Shown here: one piece after another, positions 1 to 5,418 of the stretch | How the letters are laid out: each line of letters starts with the position of its first letter | Position numbering within the stretch: position 1 is the stretch's first letter | Assembly (NCBI GenBank): GCA_023426625.1 | Contig: JAFAAJ010000094.1 | Coordinates: forward strand, 1 to 5,418 | Source of the DNA: Bacteroidota bacterium | Lineage (GTDB): Bacteria > Bacteroidota > Bacteroidia > Flavobacteriales > Weeksellaceae | DNA length: 5,418 nucleotides | Direction of reading: 5' to 3' | Program-made: the position numbers and the translations under genes | The notes under the pieces: generated by a model | The model's database searches: none | The model's input: only the letters and a program-made list of their open reading frames with translations | Told to the model about the DNA's origin: nothing

Positions 1-2060
1 CCCTTGAAGCTGCCCAGTAATGTTCCTCTTCCGTCTGCATTCAGTCTTCTTACGGTATCATCAAACCAGATTTTTCTCGGTGCCAAAGTAGAGACCCCTT
101 CTTCTTTAAGATCCACTTTTTTCACGGCATATTTTGTTACCAGATTTCCTTTGGAATCTCTTCCTTTGATGGCCAATTGAGAGAAATCAATTTCCATTTT
201 GTTCTTTCTGATTCTTGGATTGGGTTTTAACAAAACGGTTACCGTTTCCGCCTCGCCATTTGGATTAGCCGAGAAATAAAGCACTTCGGAACCTTTTCTC
301 TCGGAAGCTAAAGGATAATCGGTATTTCTCGTTACTCCCGTTACGGAGAAACGCTTCATATAGTAAGGTCCTTCTTTTCCTTCACGATAGATCATGTTAT
401 AGACCGTTCGTTTATCATTTTTCTTCCAAACAGCAACATGAAGGATGTCTTTTCCGATGAAAGTTTTGGCTTCCACTTTTACGACTTTCATGCTACCGTC
501 TTTTCTGAAAGTAATGATATCGTCAATATCGGAGCAGTCGAACAAATACTGATCTTTTTTCAGGGAAGTCCCGATGAAGCCTTCTTCAAAATTAGCATAG
601 AATTTTTCATTGGCTACCGCAACTTTGGTGGCATCAATGGTATCAAAAATTCTAAGTTCTGTTTTTCTTTCTTTTCCTTTTCCGTATTTTTTCTGAATAT
701 TCAGATAATAATCGATAGCATACGCGATAAGGTTGGCTAAATGGTGTTTTACCTGCTTTATTTTTCCTTCAAGAGCGGCTATATTTTCTTTAAATTTATC
801 TAAATCGAATCTTGAAATCCTTTTGATCCTGATCTCGGTAAGTTTCAGAATGTCTTCTTCCGTCACGGCTCTTAGCAGGTGTCCTGTGTGCGGTTTCAAT
901 CCTTCATCAATCGTTTTCAGAACGTCTTCCCAGGTTTTTACCTCTTCAATGTCATGGTAAATTCTGTTTTCAATAAAGATTCTTTCCAGTGAAGAGAAAT
1001 GCCAGCTTTCCTGTAACTCATGAAGTTCGATCTCCAGTTCCTTTTTAAGTAATGAAACCGTATGATCTGTGTTCATCCTCAAGATTTCGGAAACATTCAG
1101 GAACATCGGTTTATCCCCTACAATTACACAAGCGTTTGGAGATATGGTAACCTGACAATCGGTGAAGGCATAAAGCGCATCTATGGTTTTATCAGGTGAA
1201 ACATCGTTATGAAGATGAATAAGAATTTCAACGGAATCTGAAGTATTATCTTCGATTTTTTTAATCTTGATCTTCCCTTTTTCATTGGCTTTTAAAATGG
1301 AATCGATAAGATCGCTGGTTGTTTTAGAGAAAGGAAGCTCGGAGATAACAAGGGTATGTTTGTCAACCTGTGAGATTTTAGCTCTTGCTCTTACTTTACC
1401 TCCTCTTTGCCCGTCATTGTATTCTGTAACATCCAGATATCCTGCCGTCAGAAAGTCAGGGAAAAGTTCAAACTTTTTACCTTTTAAATAAGCGACAGAA
1501 GCATTGATCAGTTCATTAAAATTATGGGGAAGTATCTTGGTAGAAAGCCCAACACCGATCCCTTCTACTCCCTGAGCCAGCAATAAAGGGAATTTTACCG
1601 GGAGATCTACCGGTTCGTTATTTCTTCCATCATAAGATTTCACCCATTCTGTGGTTTTCGGATTGAAAACAACTTCCAGAGCGAAAGGCGTAAGTCTTGC
1701 CTCAATATATCTTGCCGCCGCCGCAGAGTCTCCTGTATAGACGTTCCCCCAGTTTCCCTGAGTATCTATCAAGAGTTCTTTCTGCCCTATCTGCACCATG
1801 GCATCGGTAATGGAAGCATCACCATGAGGATGATATTTCATGGTATTTCCAACGATATTGGCTACTTTATTATAACGTCCGTCTTCCAGCTCGCGCATGG
1901 AATGCATGATTCTTCGCTGAACAGGCTTAAATCCATCATAAACCGATGGTATCGCCCTATCTAAAATTACGTAGGAAGCATAATCCAGAAACCAGTCTCT
2001 ATAGAGTCCGGAAACTTTTTTCAGGCTTTCCCCTTCATGCGAATGTTCTTCTGTCATCAT
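1..2060 (-). CDS. parC: DNA topoisomerase IV subunit A (ParC), 3' end cut by window edge
   Basis: This is the DNA-breaking and rejoining subunit of topoisomerase IV, which acts with ParE in the cytoplasm to unlink replicated chromosomes. The frame is open from ATG 2060 to the window edge (686 codons); family members run to roughly 800-900 residues, so part of the C-terminal domain is missing. The winged-helix domain holds QRRIMHSM (48-55), HPHGDAS (77-83) and AAARYIEAR (114-122), where Y118 is the catalytic tyrosine and R117 its partner. GIGVGLSTK (167-175) contains the intercalating isoleucine I168. The tower spans about 155-330, and the coiled-coil gate about 340-460, including LQESWHFSSLERIF. 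From about 500 the beta-pinwheel begins. The HPHGDAS and GQKELLIDTQGNWGN signatures fit ParC of Bacteroidota better than GyrA. The position equal to E. coli ParC S80 is A82; E84 corresponds to D86. A second ATG follows the first at 2057, so the start could be one codon later. It is the last visible gene of the parE operon. Confidence 0.96.
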   Translation of the reverse strand, partial: MMTEEHSHEGESLKKVSGLYRDWFLDYASYVILDRAIPSVYDGFKPVQRRIMHSMRELEDGRYNKVANIVGNTMKYHPHGDASITDAMVQIGQKELLIDTQGNWGNVYTGDSAAAARYIEARLTPFALEVVFNPKTTEWVKSYDGRNNEPVDLPVKFPLLLAQGVEGIGVGLSTKILPHNFNELINASVAYLKGKKFELFPDFLTAGYLDVTEYNDGQRGGKVRARAKISQVDKHTLVISELPFSKTTSDLIDSILKANEKGKIKIKKIEDNTSDSVEILIHLHNDVSPDKTIDALYAFTDCQVTISPNACVIVGDKPMFLNVSEILRMNTDHTVSLLKKELEIELHELQESWHFSSLERIFIENRIYHDIEEVKTWEDVLKTIDEGLKPHTGHLLRAVTEEDILKLTEIRIKRISRFDLDKFKENIAALEGKIKQVKHHLANLIAYAIDYYLNIQKKYGKGKERKTELRIFDTIDATKVAVANEKFYANFEEGFIGTSLKKDQYLFDCSDIDDIITFRKDGSMKVVKVEAKTFIGKDILHVAVWKKNDKRTVYNMIYREGKEGPYYMKRFSVTGVTRNTDYPLASERKGSEVLYFSANPNGEAETVTVLLKPNPRIRKNKMEIDFSQLAIKGRDSKGNLVTKYAVKKVDLKEEGVSTLAPRKIWFDDTVRRLNADGRGTLLGSFK

Positions 2061-2075
2061 TTACATTTAATCCTT
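2055..2075 (-). promoter_or_regulatory. Translation junction before parC: SD-like AAGGA and start-stop ATG-TAA
   Basis: Read on the minus strand, the junction is AAGGA (2075-2071), TT, the upstream stop TAA (2069-2067), ATG TAA (2066-2061), then ATG ATG of parC (2060-2055). All codons from the stop onward are in one frame. AAGGA sits 4 nt before the start-stop ATG and 10 nt before the parC ATG. This is a rare SD-like sequence in a lineage that seldom uses them. The layout suggests that ribosomes ending on the membrane-protein gene restart on parC. The sequence is directly visible; the coupling is inference. Confidence 0.45.
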
Positions 2076-2543
2076 TTTCTCATTATTTGCTTTTACTACC
2101 TTATTCAGAGATGCCTTCAGATTATTTATTTCTTTGTTGGTAAGGTAAGAAATCTCATATTTTAGAATGGTAGCGCCGCTGTTTTTACTTGAAATGGTAA
2201 TATACAGTCTTTTAACAAAAAATAAGTTTATAATTTCATATTTCAACAGCTTGTATTTGGGAAACTCATCGCTTAATGCTTTGCTTAAAAAAGGAATAAT
2301 ATTCCTGTTTTTGAAGTTCAGAGCTTCGCCATCGCTGTCATATTCGAAAACCTGTCTTCCACTTAGATAATAAAAACCCAGTAAAATTACAGGAATTACG
2401 ATCAATAAATACTTTTCTCCTCCAAGAATTTCAAATTTATACTCTTCAAGGAAAAATGCTGCAAAGCCACCTATTAAAACCATTAATAACACTGTATTAA
2501 TAAAGTTATAAACCGGCACTTTTTTACGGTTACTTAATCTCAT
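2067..2543 (-). CDS. Small membrane protein of unknown function between parE and parC
   Basis: I do not recognise a named family. The protein is 158 residues from ATG 2543. A TTG at 2555 would add four residues (MLIS), but the ATG is the more natural start. The N-terminus is basic (RLSNRKK). Two hydrophobic segments follow, at about 13-32 and 45-61, joined by a short acidic loop (EEYKFEILGGEK), so both termini are probably cytoplasmic. The remaining 95 or so residues alternate strand-like stretches (RQVFEYDSDGEAL, FPKYKLLKYEI, KRLYITISSKN, ATILKYEISYLT) and end in an amphipathic helix (NKEINNLKASLNKVVKAN). That layout resembles a bacterial PH-like domain behind a two-helix anchor, but this is fold-level inference only. 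The gene lies 56 nt after parE and 6 nt before parC in the same direction, so it is probably cotranscribed. No catalytic motif or signal peptidase site is seen. Confidence 0.85.
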   Translation of the reverse strand: MRLSNRKKVPVYNFINTVLLMVLIGGFAAFFLEEYKFEILGGEKYLLIVIPVILLGFYYLSGRQVFEYDSDGEALNFKNRNIIPFLSKALSDEFPKYKLLKYEIINLFFVKRLYITISSKNSGATILKYEISYLTNKEINNLKASLNKVVKANNEKKD

Positions 2544-2599
2544 ACTAATTAACAAGTTTTTTAAGTTTTGTGTTTTTAATTTGTGTTTTTTTTGCAGTT
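2544..2599. other. parE to membrane-protein spacer, A-rich on the coding strand
   Basis: This 56-nt spacer is almost pure A/T, with low-complexity near-repeats (AACACAAA twice and AACTT twice on the minus strand). I see no TAnnTTTG promoter and no GC-rich hairpin, so nothing here argues against parE and the next gene sharing a transcript. No Shine-Dalgarno sequence precedes ATG 2543. Confidence 0.5.
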
Positions 2600-4492
2600 T
2601 TATATTTGTTCTATTTCATTTTCTTTTAGTATTTCTTTTTTATCAATATCCGGATCTTCCACCACCAGATTTTCCAGAATAAACGTTTGTCTGTCCGGGG
2701 TATTTTTACCCATATAAAACTCCAGAAGCTGGTCTATGGTCTGATCTTTACCTACCACAACAGGTTCCAGTCGGATATCACTTCCTATAAAGTATTTGAA
2801 CTCATCCGGTGAAATCTCTCCCAATCCTTTGAATCGGGTGATCTCCGGATTTTTTCCAAGCTCATTCAATGCTTTTATTCTTTCTGCTTCTGAATAGCAG
2901 TATCTTGTCTCTTTCTTGTTTCTAACTCTGAACAAAGGAGTCTGAAGGATGTATAAGTGACCGTTTTTGATCAGATCCGGGAAGAACTGTAAGAAGAACG
3001 TAATCATCAGAAGACGGATGTGCATCCCGTCCACATCGGCATCGGTCGCAATAATCACCTGGTTATATCTGAGATCTTCAAGACTTTCTTCGATATTTAA
3101 GGCTGCCTGCAACAGGTTGAACTCTTCGTTCTCATACACCACTTTTTTGGTAAGTCCATAACAATTCAATGGTTTTCCTTTTAAGGAAAATACAGCCTGT
3201 GTTTCTACATCTCTGGATTTGGTGATAGATCCGGATGCAGAGTCTCCCTCGGTGATGAAGATCTGTGTTTCCGCTTTTCTTTCTGCTTTCTGATCGTTGT
3301 AATGCTGTCTGCAGTCACGAAGTTTTTTATTATGAAGCGATACTTTTTTCGCTCTTTCTCTTGCCAGTTTCTGGATCCCTGAAAGTTCTTTTCTTTCTCT
3401 TTCAGAAATTAGGATCTTTCTCTGAACAGCCTCTGCAATTTCAGGATTTTTGTGTAAGAAATTATCTAATTTACTTTTGAGAAAATCGATCACAAAAGTT
3501 CTCACCGTCGGACCTTCCGGTCCCATATCATTAGATCCGAGTTTTGTTTTTGTCTGAGATTCGAAAACCGGTTCTTCCACGTTGATAGAGATTGCTGCAA
3601 TAATGGATTTCCTTACATCAGAAGCATCAAAATTTTTATTAAAAAACTCTCTGATCGTTTTCACATAAGCTTCACGGAATGCATTAAGGTGGGTTCCTCC
3701 CTGCGTGGTGTTCTGTCCGTTAACAAACGAGAAGTAAGTTTCAGTCTGGGATTTGTCCGAATGGGTGATCGCCACTTCAATATCATGATCTTTCAGGTGA
3801 ATGATAGGATAAAGAGTTTCGCTTTCCATTTCTTCCTCCAGTAAGTCTTTAAGACCATTTTCAGAGTAGTACGTTTCTCCATTAAAGATGATTTTCAGCC
3901 CGGGATTCAGATACGCATAATTGCGCAGCATTCTTTCGATATATTCCTTCCTGTATTTGAAGTGAAGGAATATTTCAGCATCAGGAATAAAGGAGATTTC
4001 GGTTCCGTTTCTGTCTGAGCTGTCGATCTCGGAATGATCTTTAGTAATCACTCCCCTTGAAAATTCTGCCGCCTTCATTCTACCATCACGGAAAGATCTT
4101 ACCCGGAAATAATCCGAAAGAGCATTCACAGCCTTTGTACCCACACCATTCAGACCAACGGATTTTTTGAAGGCTTTACTGTCATATTTACCTCCCGTGT
4201 TCATTTTGGAAACAGCATCTACAACTTTTCCCAAAGGAATTCCACGACCAAAGTCACGAATGGTAACTTTACCATCGTCAACTTTTATTTCAATTCTTTT
4301 CCCTGATTTCATTCTGAACTCATCAATAGAGTTATCGAGGATCTCTTTCAGTAGAATATAAATACCATCATCAGCAGATGAGCCATCTCCCAATTTCCCG
4401 ATATACATACCGGGACGTAAGCGGATATGCTCCTGCCAATCGAGGGTTCTGATATTATCTTCGGAATAGGTAGGATGTAGTTCTTGTGACAT
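2600..4492 (-). CDS. parE: DNA topoisomerase IV subunit B (ParE)
   Basis: This is the ATPase subunit of topoisomerase IV; it closes on the transported DNA segment and supplies the metal-binding Toprim site to ParC. At 630 residues it is full length for a compact ParE. The GHKL ATPase shows E50-ILDN-S55 (N-box), DFGRGIP (80-86) and the lid GLNGVGTKA (113-121). The transducer has VNGQNTTQGGTH (257-268) and QTKTKLGS (313-320), with K315 or K317 as the likely gamma-phosphate lysine. Toprim has FITEGDSASGS (412-422, E415) and ATDADVDG (482-489, D484/D486/D488), followed by FKGLGE (554-559). The large insert found in gammaproteobacterial GyrB is absent. ATG 4492 (MSQELHPTY) is preferred to ATG 4510 (adds MFAEIY), because homologues as I recall them begin near here and because the upstream ATG lies inside a predicted promoter element. 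GyrB is the alternative identity; pairing with parC in one operon argues for ParE. Confidence 0.96.
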   Translation of the reverse strand: MSQELHPTYSEDNIRTLDWQEHIRLRPGMYIGKLGDGSSADDGIYILLKEILDNSIDEFRMKSGKRIEIKVDDGKVTIRDFGRGIPLGKVVDAVSKMNTGGKYDSKAFKKSVGLNGVGTKAVNALSDYFRVRSFRDGRMKAAEFSRGVITKDHSEIDSSDRNGTEISFIPDAEIFLHFKYRKEYIERMLRNYAYLNPGLKIIFNGETYYSENGLKDLLEEEMESETLYPIIHLKDHDIEVAITHSDKSQTETYFSFVNGQNTTQGGTHLNAFREAYVKTIREFFNKNFDASDVRKSIIAAISINVEEPVFESQTKTKLGSNDMGPEGPTVRTFVIDFLKSKLDNFLHKNPEIAEAVQRKILISERERKELSGIQKLARERAKKVSLHNKKLRDCRQHYNDQKAERKAETQIFITEGDSASGSITKSRDVETQAVFSLKGKPLNCYGLTKKVVYENEEFNLLQAALNIEESLEDLRYNQVIIATDADVDGMHIRLLMITFFLQFFPDLIKNGHLYILQTPLFRVRNKKETRYCYSEAERIKALNELGKNPEITRFKGLGEISPDEFKYFIGSDIRLEPVVVGKDQTIDQLLEFYMGKNTPDRQTFILENLVVEDPDIDKKEILKENEIEQI

Positions 4493-4503
4493 ATATATTT
4501 CAG

Positions 4504-4519
4504 CAAACATACAAAAATA
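4504..4519 (-). promoter_or_regulatory. Two abutting Bacteroidota -7 elements ahead of parE
   Basis: The minus strand reads TATTTTTG (4519-4512) directly followed by TATGTTTG (4511-4504). Both match the Bacteroidota sigma-ABfr -7 consensus TAnnTTTG exactly. No TTG or TTTG is seen at the usual distance upstream for a -33 element, which lowers confidence. If the first element is used, transcription would start near 4505, giving a leader of about a dozen bases. From the second element the mRNA would be nearly leaderless. Confidence 0.45.
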
Positions 4520-4660
4520 CGAAATTGGTTAAAATTATAACACCCTGCTTGTTTATTTTTCTTCAGTTTTGCAATATAAATATTAAACCTTTCTCACTAG
4601 AATTAAAAAATTTCAATAAAAACATTCAACAAAACAGAAAATTTAGACATAAATCTATTA

Positions 4661-4684
4661 TTTCACCATTCCTGTTTTCACCAT
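4661..4684. repeat. Short direct repeat TTTCACCAT, 15-bp period
   Basis: TTTCACCAT occurs at 4661-4669 and again at 4676-4684 on the plus strand, separated by 6 bases. It lies in the spacer just past the terminator of the upstream gene and about 170 bp ahead of parE. The rest of the spacer (4520-4660) is AT-rich, with no supported gene, RNA or further promoter. The repeat could be a binding site, but chance is also likely at this length. Confidence 0.4.
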
Positions 4685-4686
4685 CT

Positions 4687-4719
4687 AAAAACAATAAAGA
4701 CTGTCACAAGACAGCCTTT
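4687..4719 (-). terminator. Rho-independent terminator after the AIM24-family gene
   Basis: On the minus strand AAAGGCTGTC (4719-4710) pairs with GACAGTCTTT (4705-4696) around a TTGT loop, giving a 10-bp stem with one G-U pair. ATTG and five T (4691-4687) follow. It begins 29 nt past the stop codon at 4749. On the plus strand the G-U becomes an A-C mismatch, although a T run (4728-4734) lies on that side too, so weak termination of antisense transcripts is possible. It separates the AIM24-family gene from the parE operon. Confidence 0.85.
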
Positions 4720-4748
4720 TATATTGATTTTTTTATCGCATGTTTCCT

Positions 4749-5418
4749 TTAAAATCCATCTCCATCCAGAAGGTTTCCTAAACCTCCCAGAAGACTTCCC
4801 TGCTCTTTATTTTTGGTTGTTCCGTATTGTAAAATCCTGCTTGCCAAACGGGAAATAGGTAAAGTCTGAATCCAAACTTTCCCCGGTCCGCGAAGTTGAG
4901 CAAAGAATAATCCTTCCCCACCGAAAATTGTATTTTTAATCCCTCCAACAAACTGAATATCATAATCAACCGTATGAGTAAATGCCACGATACAGCCTGT
5001 ATCAATTTTTAAAATTTCTCCGGGTTGTAATTCTTTCTCTATTACGTGACCGCCACTGTGCACAAAGGTCATTCCGTCCCCTTCCAGTTTCTGCATGATA
5101 AATCCTTCCCCTCCGAACAAACCTGTACCCAGTTTTCTCTGGAACTCAATTCCTACCGTTACACCTTTTGCAGCACACAGGAAGCTGTCTTTCTGGCAGA
5201 TCACTTTACCACCTAATTCACTCAAATCAAACGGAATGATCTTCCCGGAGTAAGGAGCAGCAAAAGTCACATGTCTTTTTTGTGAGGAAGCATTGGTAAA
5301 AACCGTCATAAAAAGATTCTCACCGGTCAGCAATCTTTTTCCGGCAGAAAACAGTTTTCCCATCAATCCTTTTTCCGTTCCGTCTCCGAATAAGGTTTCC
5401 ATCTGGATTCCCTCAGTC
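4749..5418 (-). CDS. AIM24 / TIGR00266 family protein, 5' end cut by window edge
   Basis: This is a conserved beta-rich protein of the AIM24 (TIGR00266) family. Yeast Aim24 is mitochondrial and linked to inner-membrane organisation; the bacterial role is not established and I assign none. The ATG at 5402 is not the start: the frame runs open to the edge and encodes TEGIQ before METLFGDG, which is how the family reads internally. About 222 residues are visible, and the family is usually about 230-270 long, so only a few dozen residues are missing. Numbering from M at 5402, recognisable pieces are GKRLLTGENLFMTVF (21-35), FGGEGFIMQKLEGDG (96-110), and FGGEGLFFAQLRGPGKVWIQ (160-179) followed by TLPISRLASRI. 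The last is the clearest family signature. The C-terminus is glycine-rich (GSLLGGLGNLLDGDGF). There is no signal peptide or membrane helix in the visible part, so it is probably cytoplasmic. A terminator follows it, so it is likely not cotranscribed with parE. Confidence 0.9.
   Translation of the reverse strand, partial: TEGIQMETLFGDGTEKGLMGKLFSAGKRLLTGENLFMTVFTNASSQKRHVTFAAPYSGKIIPFDLSELGGKVICQKDSFLCAAKGVTVGIEFQRKLGTGLFGGEGFIMQKLEGDGMTFVHSGGHVIEKELQPGEILKIDTGCIVAFTHTVDYDIQFVGGIKNTIFGGEGLFFAQLRGPGKVWIQTLPISRLASRILQYGTTKNKEQGSLLGGLGNLLDGDGF

Noticed and set aside
438..960. Two plus-strand open frames opposite parC
   Set aside because: They lie entirely antisense to the well-conserved ParC coiled-coil and C-terminal region. 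Their products are Phe/Ser-rich, as expected from a reversed A-rich coding strand.
4534..4539. TATAAT on the minus strand, like a sigma-70 -10 box
   Set aside because: Bacteroidota housekeeping promoters use TAnnTTTG rather than TATAAT. In a spacer this AT-rich the match is expected by chance, and no TTGACA-like partner is seen.
4527..4544. Imperfect inverted repeat GGTTA...TAACACC upstream of parE, a possible operator
   Set aside because: The arms match for only about five bases before an inserted base breaks symmetry, which is too short to separate from chance.
4486..4752. Plus-strand open frame filling the spacer upstream of parE
   Set aside because: It covers AT-rich spacer, the parE promoter motifs and the terminator hairpin. 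Its product is Lys/Asn/Phe-rich low-complexity sequence with no recognisable domain.
4778..5005. 75-residue minus-strand frame inside the AIM24-family gene
   Set aside because: It is an out-of-frame shadow of the AIM24-family coding sequence, which is intact and shows the family motif across the same bases.
1..5418. A novel defence, mobile or biosynthetic system
   Set aside because: Three of the four genes are recognisable core or widely conserved families in the same orientation, with no repeats, integrase, transposase or abrupt composition change. Only the small membrane protein is unassigned.

Overview
The window looks like chromosome from a low-GC Bacteroidota bacterium, most likely a flavobacterium of the Chryseobacterium/Weeksellaceae kind. 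The evidence is the sequence style of the topoisomerase IV subunits (ParC with HPHGDAS in place of HPHGDS, and a ParE of about 630 residues), AT-rich spacers, weak or absent Shine-Dalgarno sequences, and TAnnTTTG promoter -7 motifs. The genus is a judgement from recalled homologues, not from a search.

All four genes lie on the minus strand, so the reading order is from high to low coordinates. At the right edge (5418-4749) is an AIM24/TIGR00266-family protein whose 5' end lies outside the window. The ATG at 5402 is internal, because the frame stays open to the edge and encodes family-like residues there. A strong intrinsic terminator (4719-4687) follows this gene. An AT-rich spacer carries a short direct repeat and two abutting Bacteroidota-type -7 elements just ahead of parE.

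The second block is a probable operon: parE (4492-2600, topoisomerase IV subunit B), a 56-nt spacer, a small two-helix membrane protein of unknown function (2543-2067), then parC (2060 to beyond position 1, topoisomerase IV subunit A, cut by the left edge inside its C-terminal beta-pinwheel). ParE supplies the ATPase and Toprim metal site and ParC the DNA-cleaving tyrosine; together they form the A2B2 enzyme that decatenates daughter chromosomes. The membrane protein is packed six bases from parC in the same reading frame, with an ATG-TAA start-stop unit in the gap, which suggests coupled translation.

No mobile element, CRISPR array, tRNA, rRNA or defence system is visible, and the region reads as core genome. 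The points most worth a second look are the membrane protein between the two topoisomerase genes, the parE start/promoter overlap, the start-stop junction before parC, the Ala at the quinolone-contact position of ParC, and the threefold internal repeat in the AIM24 protein.
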